From positions 1,550,001-1,614,000 of the forward strand of contig CAWFPH010000003.1 in the NCBI GenBank assembly GCA_963817615.1: a DNA stretch of 64,000 nt, in the 5' to 3' direction. The DNA comes from FEN-1219 sp963817615. GTDB taxonomy: Bacteria; Pseudomonadota; Gammaproteobacteria; Steroidobacterales; Rariloculaceae. The notes beneath the pieces are model-generated. The model searched no databases and had not been told where the DNA came from. It saw only the letters and a program-made list of their open reading frames with translations. Of this stretch, positions 37,578 to 45,605 are shown piece after piece. The position numbers and the translations under genes were made by a program. Numbering within the stretch: position 1 is the stretch's first letter; every line of letters starts with the position of its first letter.

Positions 37578-39524
37578 ATGAAGAGGAGCCGAATAATTGT
37601 CGTCGCCGCTGCGACTCTCGGAGTCGCAGCATGCAGCCCGAAGCCGGAGACTGCCGCAAGCGCGCCCCCGAACGGCGACTGGCCGATGATCAACCACGAT
37701 CTTGCCGCGAATCGCTATTCGCCGCTCGATCAGATCGACACGAGCAACGTCGCATCGCTCCAATCCGCGTGGTCGTACCAGCTCGGTGGTAATTCCACCG
37801 CGGTGCCTATCGTCGTCGACGGGATCATGTACGTGCCGAGCCGGGATCGCGTGGTCGCGCTCGACGCCGACACCGGCAAGGAAGTTTGGACGTACGTGGT
37901 GCCGGCACCCGAGGCGCCGCCGGCGGGCGCAGCCCCGCCCGGTCCCGGGGGCGGCGGGCGCGCGAGCGTGTCGGCCCGCGGCGTGAGCTATTGGCCCGGT
38001 GACGGCGCACTCGCGCCGCGAATCCTGTTCATGAGCCGGTCGAACCTCGTCGCGGTCGACGCGGCCACGGGCAAACCGTCCGTGGGCTTCGGCAACGACG
38101 GCGTCCTCGACGTCGGCGTGTCCTACGGCGGCACGCCCACGATCTATCGCGACATCGCGATCATCGGCGCGGCCAGCGGCGAGGTCCCGGAGGGACCGGC
38201 CGGCAATCCGCGTGCGTTCGACGTGCGTACGGGCGCGAAGCTTTGGGAGTTCCAGACCGTCCCGCAGCCCGGCCAACCGTACAACGACACGTGGGGCGAC
38301 GGCTGGAAAAATCGCGGCGGCACGAACATGTGGGCGTTCGCGGCGCCGATCGACGCGCAGCGCGGCATCGCGTATTTGCCGATCGCGGGACCAGCCGCCA
38401 ATTACTACGGCGGCGACCGTCCGGGCAACGACGTGTTCGGCAACTCGATCGTCGCGGTCGATGCGGCGACCGGCAAATACCTGTGGCATTTCCAAACCGT
38501 CCATCACGATCTCTGGGACACCGACATGCCTTCGGGCGGCGGTTTGTTCGAGCTCAAGCGCGGCGGGCAGACTTTCCCCGCGCTCGCGCAAGTCGGCAAG
38601 TCGAGCTTCCTGTACGTGCTGAACCGCGCCGACGGCAAGCCGCTGATCGACGTCGAGGAGAAGCCCGTGCCGAAAGGCGACGTGCCGACGGAATGGTATT
38701 CGCCGACGCAGCCGATTCCGGTGAAGCCGCCGCCGCTCGCACGCACGTCGTTCGATCCCGCCAAGGACCTCGTGACGGCCGACGACACGTCGCCCGAGCA
38801 CGTCGCAGCCTGCAAGGCGATGATGGAGAAAGCGGGCGGGTACCGGAACGAAGGACCGTTCACACCGTTCGACTACAAGGCGCCCGGCGCGCCGCCGAAG
38901 TCGACGATCCAGTTCCCAGGCGGCACCGGCGGCGTGAACTGGGGCGGCGTCGCGATCGACCCGACGAGCGGCACCGTGTTCGTGAACTCCCACGACACCT
39001 CGCTCGTCGGCTGGGTGCAGGACAAGGATCCGAACGTGACCTACAGCTTCGAGGCGGTCGGGTCCAAGCAGCCGTACGACCGTGCGAGCGTCGGCGGCGT
39101 AGGGCCGTTCTTCAGCTTCAGCGCGCCGCTGTCCGGCAAGTATGACGAGAACGGCCGCCCGGTCGGACCGAGCCTGCCTTGCCACCGGCCGCCGTGGGCG
39201 CGGCTCATGGCCGTCAACGCGAACACCGGCGACATTCTTTGGCAGTCGACGCTCGGCCTCGTCGAGCAGCTGCCCGAGGGCAAGCAGCTGCTCGGCGGCA
39301 GCGGCAGCGCCGGGCCAACCGTCACCGCGGGCGGTTTGGTGTTCGTCGGCGCGACGAACGACCGGCGTTTCCGCGCGTTCGACGAGAAGACCGGCAAGGA
39401 GCTGTGGAGCACGATGCTCGGCAACAACGCGAACGCAAACCCGATGAGCTATCGCGGCAGGGGCGGCAAGCAGCACGTCGCGATCGTGGCGGGCGACATG
39501 GTGATGAGCTACGCGCTGCCTTGA
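37578..39524 (+). CDS. PQQ-dependent dehydrogenase, lipoprotein (second copy)
   Basis: 648 residues from an ATG with GGGGAG upstream, and a lipobox LGVAACSP. Propeller repeats include VVALDADTGKEVW, VAVDAATGKYLWHFQTVHHD, LWDTDMP, LMAVNANTGDILW and RFRAFDEKTGKELW. A glycine/proline-rich insertion (EAPPAGAAPPGPGGGG, near residue 115) interrupts an early blade. No haem c site is present. It is a paralogue of the enzyme at 32170, with clear sequence differences that suggest a different substrate. It is followed by a GDTLVIET-family gene and a DUF6152-like gene. Confidence 0.88.
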   Translation: MKRSRIIVVAAATLGVAACSPKPETAASAPPNGDWPMINHDLAANRYSPLDQIDTSNVASLQSAWSYQLGGNSTAVPIVVDGIMYVPSRDRVVALDADTGKEVWTYVVPAPEAPPAGAAPPGPGGGGRASVSARGVSYWPGDGALAPRILFMSRSNLVAVDAATGKPSVGFGNDGVLDVGVSYGGTPTIYRDIAIIGAASGEVPEGPAGNPRAFDVRTGAKLWEFQTVPQPGQPYNDTWGDGWKNRGGTNMWAFAAPIDAQRGIAYLPIAGPAANYYGGDRPGNDVFGNSIVAVDAATGKYLWHFQTVHHDLWDTDMPSGGGLFELKRGGQTFPALAQVGKSSFLYVLNRADGKPLIDVEEKPVPKGDVPTEWYSPTQPIPVKPPPLARTSFDPAKDLVTADDTSPEHVAACKAMMEKAGGYRNEGPFTPFDYKAPGAPPKSTIQFPGGTGGVNWGGVAIDPTSGTVFVNSHDTSLVGWVQDKDPNVTYSFEAVGSKQPYDRASVGGVGPFFSFSAPLSGKYDENGRPVGPSLPCHRPPWARLMAVNANTGDILWQSTLGLVEQLPEGKQLLGGSGSAGPTVTAGGLVFVGATNDRRFRAFDEKTGKELWSTMLGNNANANPMSYRGRGGKQHVAIVAGDMVMSYALP

Positions 39525-39590
39525 TGCTCGTGCCCGAGCGGCCGAATCATGCGCGTTCGCGACAATGATGCGACGAAGGGGGACGGTAAC

Positions 39591-40400
39591 ATGCAGCAGG
39601 TACTGAAGGCCGCGCTGACGGCGCTCGCCGCGCTCGCGGCCGGATGGAGCACGTCGAGCGCGGCGGCGGACCAACCGGGCGGGGCGGCAACGATCGGCAA
39701 CGAGCCGAACTTCAACGGCATTTGGCAGGCGATGAACACGGCCGACTGGAATCTCGAGGCGCACTCGGCCGAGGCGCTAAAAGGATTCTGGCAGCTCGGC
39801 TCGCTGGCGGCCATTCCGCCGGGGCAAAGCGTGGTCGAGGGCGGCACCATTCCCTATTTGCCCGAAGCGCTCGCGAAGCGCAACGAGAACCGCGGCAACT
39901 GGCCGAAGGCCGACCCGGAGACGCTTTGCTACTTGCCCGGAATCCCGCGTGCGACGTACATGCCCTACCCGTTCCAGATCGTGCAGCCGGGCAACGGCGG
40001 CAATATTCTGTTCGTCTACGAGTACAACAGCACCAATCGCATCGTTTTCATGAGCAATCACCAGGAGCCCCCGGTCGACACGTGGATGGGGTGGTCGAAC
40101 GGCCATTGGGAGGGCGATACTCTCGTGATCGAGACGACCGGCTTCAACGACAAAACTTGGCTCGATCGCTCCGGCAACTATCACAGCCCCGCGCTCAAAG
40201 TGACCGAGCGGATCAGCAAGATCGACAACGATCATCTGCAGTACGAGGCGACGCTCGAGGACCCGATGGTGTTTGCGCGGCCGTGGACTTTAAAAATGCC
40301 GCTCTACCGCAATATTGAACCGAACGCGGAAGTGCTCGAGTTCAAGTGCGTACCGTTCGTCGAAGAGCTTCTTTACAAAGATTTGGAACCGACACAGTGA
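39591..40400 (+). CDS. Exported protein of the GDTLVIET family
   Basis: 269 residues with a signal peptide ending near SSAAA. Shared blocks with the 31006 protein are NEPNFNGIWQAMN at the start, WMGWSNGHWEGDTLVIETTG followed by FNDKTWLD, and EVLEFKCVPFVEELLY at the end. It lies 66 bp downstream of a PQQ dehydrogenase with its own ribosome-binding site. It is presumably periplasmic and used with that enzyme. Function unknown. Confidence 0.8.
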   Translation: MQQVLKAALTALAALAAGWSTSSAAADQPGGAATIGNEPNFNGIWQAMNTADWNLEAHSAEALKGFWQLGSLAAIPPGQSVVEGGTIPYLPEALAKRNENRGNWPKADPETLCYLPGIPRATYMPYPFQIVQPGNGGNILFVYEYNSTNRIVFMSNHQEPPVDTWMGWSNGHWEGDTLVIETTGFNDKTWLDRSGNYHSPALKVTERISKIDNDHLQYEATLEDPMVFARPWTLKMPLYRNIEPNAEVLEFKCVPFVEELLYKDLEPTQ

Positions 40401-40494
40401 ATTGCGGATCGTACGGATTACGAAGCCGGGATGAACGCGCTAAGATGGTTTTGAAGGCGAGCCGATAGATCAAGTTTTGTCAAGGAGATCATCG

Positions 40495-40917
40495 ATGCGA
40501 ACGAAACTCATCAGCTTGGTTGCGGGCGCCGGAGCGTTGCTGACGGCAGCGGCCACGCCGGTTCTCGCGCATCATTCGTTCTCGGCAGAGTTCGATGCGA
40601 ACAAGCCCGTGAAGCTCGAGGGAACGGTGAAGGAATTCCGTTGGGTGAATCCGCACTCGTGGCTCGAAATCAACGTGCAGAAGCCCGACGGTACGGTCGA
40701 GCAGTGGTCGGTCGAGGGGGGCGCGCCGAGCGCGCTTCTGCGCCGCGGGTGGACGAAGAATACGCTCCCGCCCGGCACGCGCGTGGTCGTCGACGGCTAT
40801 GCGTCGAAGGACGGCGCGCATCGCGCGAACGCACGCGACATCACGTTCCCCGACGGCAAGAAGCTGTTCATGGGGTCGTCGGGCACCGGCGCTCCGGACG
40901 AGCGGTCGGGCCAATAA
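40495..40917 (+). CDS. Small exported DUF6152-like protein
   Basis: 140 residues. The signal peptide ends AHHSFSAEF, the family hallmark (AHHSFA at the mature N-terminus). KLEGTVKEFRWVNPHSWLEI and PPGTRVVVDGYASKDGAH follow. The fold looks like a small beta-barrel. The histidine pair at the new N-terminus could bind metal. AAGGAG precedes the ATG, and TTACGA-N17-TAAGAT upstream is a possible promoter. Two more copies of the family are at 59900 and 62997. Function unknown. Confidence 0.82.
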   Translation: MRTKLISLVAGAGALLTAAATPVLAHHSFSAEFDANKPVKLEGTVKEFRWVNPHSWLEINVQKPDGTVEQWSVEGGAPSALLRRGWTKNTLPPGTRVVVDGYASKDGAHRANARDITFPDGKKLFMGSSGTGAPDERSGQ

Positions 40918-40944
40918 CGGCGGGTTGACGACCTAAGGTCGAGG

Positions 40945-40972
40945 GACACCGGGGGCTCAGGCCCCCGGTGTC
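40945..40972. terminator. Perfect 12-bp hairpin containing the glcF stop codon in its loop
   Basis: GACACCGGGGGC (40945-40956) pairs with GCCCCCGGTGTC (40961-40972). The four-base loop holds the glcF stop codon (TGA read on the minus strand). It lies between convergent genes and can stop transcription both ways, though no T tract follows on either strand. Confidence 0.6.
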
Positions 40973-42243
40973 GTCTTCGGGGCCGCGAGCGCCTGCGGCT
41001 GCGGTCCGCCGGTGGCCCAATCGAGCAATTGCACCGTGTGCAAGACCGGAATCCGGCAGGCGCCTCGTAGCTGCGCGATGCAGCCGATGTTGCCGGTCGC
41101 AACAGCCGCCGCGTCCGTCTGCGCGATATTCGCGGATTTGCGATCGCGCAGCCGCGCGGCAATCGCCGGCTGCAGCACGTTGTAGGTTCCAGCCGAGCCG
41201 CAGCACAAATGTCCTTCCGCGATCTCGCGTACCGCAAAGCCCGCGGCCGCGAGCAGCGCGCGCGGCGCCGCGTCGATCTTTTGGCCGTGCTGCATCGAGC
41301 ACGCGGAGTGGTAAGCGACCGCGATCGCGGGTGCACGGCCGGCCGCCGGTAGGCCGAGCTCCGCGAGCAGCTCGGTCACGTCGCGCGTCTTCGCCGCAAC
41401 CGCGGCCGCCTTCGCCGCGAGCGCAGCATCGTTGCGATACAGGAATCCGTAATCCTTGAGCTGCGTACCGCAGCCCGAGGCAGTCACGACAATCGCATCG
41501 AACCGCTCGAGCGAGCCGTAAAGCCGCTCGAGCAGCACCGCCGCGAGCGCGCGCGCGTGGTCGTCGCGGCCGAGGTGATGCACGATTGCGCCGCAGCAGC
41601 CGGAGATCGTCTCGACGGCCGCACCGGCGCGGCGCAGCAGCCGTTCGGTCGCGCGCTCGATCTCGGGATCGAGCACGCTCTGCACGCAGCCCGCGAGCAG
41701 CGCAACCCGCACGCGCGGCTGCGCCGGCGGCTCGACGGACGCGCGCGGCCCACGCGCGGCGCGTCGCGGCGCAAGCGCGAGCATCGCGCGCAGCCGGGGC
41801 GGCAGCAGCGGGCGCAGCGGACGCGCCAAGCGGGCCGCCGCGAGCGCCACGCGAAAGCGCCCGGGATACGGCAGCACGGCGGCGAGCAGCGCGCGCAGCA
41901 GGCGGTCGGCGAGCGGCCGCCGGTAGGTTCGCTCGACGTGGACACGGGCATGATCGATCAAATGCTGGTAGTGAACGCCCGACGGACAGGTCGTCATGCA
42001 GGCCAGACACGACAGGCAGCGATCGAGATGCCGCACGACGGCGGTCGTCGCGGGCCGGTCGTTCTCGAGCATGTCCTTGATCAAATAGATGCGCCCGCGC
42101 GGGCTGTCGAGCTCGTCGCCGAGCAGCACGTAAGTCGGGCACGTCGCAGTGCAGAAGCCGCAGTGCACGCACTTGCGCAAAATCTGCTCGCTCGCGGCGA
42201 CACCGGGATCCTGGAGCTGGCGGGCGGAGAAACGCGTTTGCAT
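40957..42243 (-). CDS. glcF: Glycolate oxidase iron-sulfur subunit GlcF
   Basis: 428 residues. Two 4Fe-4S ferredoxin-type sites, CVHCGFCTATCP (near residue 25) and CLSCLACMTTCP (near 78), are followed by two CCG (cysteine-rich) domains: SGCCGAIVHH with SGCGTQLKDYG, and HLCCGSAGTY with GNIGCIAQL. It passes electrons from the GlcD/GlcE flavin subunits to the quinone pool. It lies 8 bp after glcE. An upstream in-frame extension overlaps glcE and was not used. Confidence 0.95.
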   Translation of the reverse strand: MQTRFSARQLQDPGVAASEQILRKCVHCGFCTATCPTYVLLGDELDSPRGRIYLIKDMLENDRPATTAVVRHLDRCLSCLACMTTCPSGVHYQHLIDHARVHVERTYRRPLADRLLRALLAAVLPYPGRFRVALAAARLARPLRPLLPPRLRAMLALAPRRAARGPRASVEPPAQPRVRVALLAGCVQSVLDPEIERATERLLRRAGAAVETISGCCGAIVHHLGRDDHARALAAVLLERLYGSLERFDAIVVTASGCGTQLKDYGFLYRNDAALAAKAAAVAAKTRDVTELLAELGLPAAGRAPAIAVAYHSACSMQHGQKIDAAPRALLAAAGFAVREIAEGHLCCGSAGTYNVLQPAIAARLRDRKSANIAQTDAAAVATGNIGCIAQLRGACRIPVLHTVQLLDWATGGPQPQALAAPKTTPGA

Positions 42244-42251
42244 CGCGGCTG

Positions 42252-43424
42252 CTAACCCATTCGACCGGGGTTGAGCTTGCCTGCGGGATCGAACGCGCGC
42301 TTGAGCCGCGCGGCGGCGGCGGCCACTCCAGGCGCAAGCGGTTGAAACACTGGCGTCACCGCACGCTCGGCCGCCGACGCTTTCACGAGCGTGGCGTGGC
42401 CACCGCGCAGCGCGTGGCGCACGCGCGCCGCGTCGACGCGCTCGAAGCCGGCCCAGATCAACCCGCCGCCCCAATCGAGCAGATACCGCTCGGGCGCGAG
42501 CGCAGCCACGACACGCGGTGCGTCACTCGGCGGCACTGAAACCTTGAACACCACGGGCGAGTCCGCGAGCGCCGCCGCCCCACCGATCGCGGCCCAGAGC
42601 GCCCGCGATTCGGCAGCCTCGAGCAGCTCCGCGCGGCCGCGCGCGAGGCGCCGCTCGAGCGCGGCCGCGCGCGCGGCGACCGACGCCGAAAATCCCTCGA
42701 GCCGCAGCAGGCAGCCGCGTGCGGGGTCGAACGCGGCCGCGGAGACGTCGTGCGGCGAGCCGAGCGCTGCCGCGAGCAAGCCCACCGCATCGGCCACGTC
42801 CCCGATCGGCACGCGCAGCGTGCGCTCGGTCTCTGCGGCCGGCACGACGCGCACCGTAATTTCCGTCAGCACCGCGAGCGTGCCCCAGGAGCCGGCGAGG
42901 AGCTTCGGCACGTCGTAGCCCGTCACGTTCTTCACGACGCGGCTGCCGGCGCGAAACGGCCGGCCGCGGCCGTCGATCGCAGCGCAGCCGAGGAAGTGAT
43001 CTCGCGCGGCACCGGCCGACACGCGGCGCGAGCCTGCGAGGTTCGCCGCAAGCACGCCGCCGATCGTCGGCGCCGCGCCGCCGCTGCCGAGCAGCGAACC
43101 GAGGTCGGGCGGCTCGAACGCGAGCCGCTGCGAGTACCCCGCGAGGGCGCGCTCTATCGTCTCGAGCGGCGTCGCCGCGCGTGCAGTCAGCACGAGCTCC
43201 TCGGGCTCGTACGCGACGATCCCTGCAAGCGCTGCGAGGTCGAGCAGGTCGGCATCGATCGGCGCGCCGATCATGCGCTTCGACCCGCCGCCGACCGGCT
43301 CCAGTGCGCGCGGGTGCCGCGCCACGATCTCCGCCGCGTCCGCCGCGTCGCGAGGCTCGAGCGCAATGCGCTCGCCGGCGGCGGCCGCTGCCGGCGGCGA
43401 GTCGGTGCGTCCCGCCTCACTCAT
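42252..43424 (-). CDS. glcE: Glycolate oxidase FAD-binding subunit GlcE
   Basis: 390 residues with a PCMH-type FAD-binding domain: PVGGGSKRMIGAPIDADLLD, SGGAAPTIGGVLAANLAGSR and VVKNVTGYDVPKLLAGSWG. A C-terminal segment ends FDPAGKLNPGRM. With GlcD and GlcF it makes the membrane-associated glycolate dehydrogenase. Its ATG overlaps the glcD stop by one base (TGATG), a sign of translational coupling. Confidence 0.94.
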   Translation of the reverse strand: MSEAGRTDSPPAAAAAGERIALEPRDAADAAEIVARHPRALEPVGGGSKRMIGAPIDADLLDLAALAGIVAYEPEELVLTARAATPLETIERALAGYSQRLAFEPPDLGSLLGSGGAAPTIGGVLAANLAGSRRVSAGAARDHFLGCAAIDGRGRPFRAGSRVVKNVTGYDVPKLLAGSWGTLAVLTEITVRVVPAAETERTLRVPIGDVADAVGLLAAALGSPHDVSAAAFDPARGCLLRLEGFSASVAARAAALERRLARGRAELLEAAESRALWAAIGGAAALADSPVVFKVSVPPSDAPRVVAALAPERYLLDWGGGLIWAGFERVDAARVRHALRGGHATLVKASAAERAVTPVFQPLAPGVAAAAARLKRAFDPAGKLNPGRMG

Positions 43425-44914
43425 CAGAATCGCGGCAGGTCGGGGAAGCGCTCGGCGCCGGCGTGCACGTGCTCCCGTCCGACCTCGGCGCAACGGCTCA
43501 GCGTCGGAAATACCTTGCCCGGATTGAAACGCACGTCGGGATCGAACGCGTGCTTGATACGGTGCTGCACGTCGAGATCGCCCGCGCTGAACTGATACGT
43601 CATGAGGTCGCGTTTCTCGATGCCGACGCCGTGCTCCCCCGTAAGAACACCGCCCACGTCGACGCACAGCTTCAAGATCTCGGCGCCGAACTCCTCGGCA
43701 CGCTCGAGCTCGCCGGGTGCATTGGCATCGTAGAGGATCAGCGGGTGCAGGTTACCGTCGCCCGCGTGGAAAACATTGGCGACGCGCAAGCCGTAGCGTG
43801 CGGAGAGCTCGACGATCGCGCGCAGCACGCGCGGCAGCTCGCGCCGCGGAATCGTGCCGTCCATGCAGTAGTAGTCGGCGCTGATCCGGCCGACCGCCGG
43901 GAACGCGGCCTTGCGGCCGGCCCAGAACGCGAGCCGTTCGCGCTCGCTCGACGACGCGCGGCTGTAGGTCGCGCCGTTCGCGGCCGCGATCGCGCCGACG
44001 CGCTCGATCAGAAGGTCGACCTCGACGTCCGGGCCGTCGAGCTCGACGATCAGCAGCGCCTCGACGTCGAGCGGATAGCCGACGTTCACGAACGCCTCGG
44101 CCGCATGGATGGCCGGGCGGTCCATCATCTCCATGCCGGCCGGCGTGATGCCGGCCGCGATCACGGCGGCCACGCAGGCACCGGCCGAGGCGACGTCGGC
44201 GAAGCCGATCAGGAGTGCGCGCGCGGTCTCCGGACGGCGCAGGATTCGCACCGTCACCTCCGTCACGATGCCGAGTAGGCCCTCGGAGCCTACGACGAGA
44301 CCCAGCAGGTCGTACTGGGCCGCGTCGAGATGCTTGCCGCCGAGCCGCACGACCTCGCCGTCCGGCGTCACGAGCTCGACGCCGAGCACGTTGTTGGTCG
44401 TGAGACCGTACTTCAAGCAATGCACGCCGCCCGAGTTCTCCGCCACGTTGCCGCCGATCGTGCACGCGATCTGGCTCGACGGATCGGGCGCGTAGTAGAA
44501 GCCCTCGCCCGCCACCGCGTGGCTTATTCCCAAGTTCGTGACGCCGCACTGCGCGACCACGCAGCGATTCGCGTAGTCGATATCGAGGATGCGGTTGAAC
44601 TTGCCGAGCGCGACGACGATCGCATCGGCCGCGGGGATCGCGCCGCCCGACAGCGAGGTACCGGCGCCGCGCGGCACGATCTTCACGCCCGCCGCGGCCG
44701 CATAGGAAAGAATCGCGGCGACCTCGGCGGTCGTCTCGGGCAACACCACTGCGAGCGGCCGTTGCCGATACGCCGTCAGCGCGTCCGTCTCGTACGCCGC
44801 GAGCCGCAGCGGCTCTTCGATCACGTTGTCGGACCGCACGAGGCGGCGCAGTGCGGCGACGATCTCGGATCGGCGCGCCACGAGCGCGGCGTCGGGAGTC
44901 GGCAGGCAAATCAT
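43424..44914 (-). CDS. glcD: Glycolate oxidase FAD-linked subunit GlcD
   Basis: 496 residues. FAD-binding region: KIVPRGAGTSLSGGAIPAAD and CTIGGNVAENSGGVHCLKYG. The C-terminal oxidase domain has VFHAGDGNLHPLILYD and LTGEHGVGIEKRDLM, both family signatures. It oxidises glycolate to glyoxylate. It is first in glcDEF, and no GlcC-type regulator is adjacent. With gph and malate synthase G in this window it completes phosphoglycolate to malate. Confidence 0.95.
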   Translation of the reverse strand: MICLPTPDAALVARRSEIVAALRRLVRSDNVIEEPLRLAAYETDALTAYRQRPLAVVLPETTAEVAAILSYAAAAGVKIVPRGAGTSLSGGAIPAADAIVVALGKFNRILDIDYANRCVVAQCGVTNLGISHAVAGEGFYYAPDPSSQIACTIGGNVAENSGGVHCLKYGLTTNNVLGVELVTPDGEVVRLGGKHLDAAQYDLLGLVVGSEGLLGIVTEVTVRILRRPETARALLIGFADVASAGACVAAVIAAGITPAGMEMMDRPAIHAAEAFVNVGYPLDVEALLIVELDGPDVEVDLLIERVGAIAAANGATYSRASSSERERLAFWAGRKAAFPAVGRISADYYCMDGTIPRRELPRVLRAIVELSARYGLRVANVFHAGDGNLHPLILYDANAPGELERAEEFGAEILKLCVDVGGVLTGEHGVGIEKRDLMTYQFSAGDLDVQHRIKHAFDPDVRFNPGKVFPTLSRCAEVGREHVHAGAERFPDLPRF

Positions 44915-45006
44915 GGGCCGGGATTAAACACCAAAACGTTCGCTCGGCATACGTTTACCGAACCGCTTGGACCATCGCATACTGCGTTCCCGTCGGCGGG
45001 AGCGAC

Positions 45007-45513
45007 ATGGAGCCCATCACATCGATCAAGGCCATTGCGAGCGTGATCCAGCTCGCGGTCGCACCGGTATTCCTGCTCGCGGGCATCGCGGGGCTGCTCG
45101 GCGTGCTGTCGACGCGGCTCGGGCGGATCATCGACCGTGTGCGTGTGATCGAGCAGCGCTTGCCGCTCGTCGAGCTCGAGGCCGAGCGCGCAGTCTTGCG
45201 CTACGAGACGACCTCGCTGCGCAACCGGATGCTGCTCGTGAACTGGGCGATCCGGCTGATCGCAAGCGGCGCGCTCACTGTCTGCCTCACGATCGTCGCG
45301 CTGTTCGTCGGCGACTTCGTCGAGTTCAACATCTCGCCCGCGATCGCGCTCTTGTTCGTGGTCGCGATGCTGCTCTTGATCGCGGGCCTGCTGTTCTTCC
45401 TGCGCGAGATCGGGATGTCGACGCGGCAGATGCGGGAGGGCATGGAGATCGTGCTCGAGGAGCGGCCGGCGGAGCGGACGGCCGCATCAGTCCCGCGCGA
45501 CGCGCGCCCCTGA
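45007..45513 (+). CDS. DUF2721 membrane protein
   Basis: 168 residues: an N-terminal helix (IASVIQLAVAPVFLLAGIAG), then LLGVLSTRLGRIIDRVRVIE, and two further helices near residues 80-130. This is the DUF2721 pattern. GGGAG precedes the ATG. It is divergent from glcD and 92 bp ahead of the RegB-like kinase, and may belong to the same transcript. Function unknown. Confidence 0.85.
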   Translation: MEPITSIKAIASVIQLAVAPVFLLAGIAGLLGVLSTRLGRIIDRVRVIEQRLPLVELEAERAVLRYETTSLRNRMLLVNWAIRLIASGALTVCLTIVALFVGDFVEFNISPAIALLFVVAMLLLIAGLLFFLREIGMSTRQMREGMEIVLEERPAERTAASVPRDARP

Positions 45514-45605
45514 AGCTCTGCCGAAACGGCACGCCGGCGGTACACCGGGCCGTGTGGCCCGAGCGGCGCGCGCGGCCGGCCGCGTCCGTATGTCACAATC
45601 GTGCA

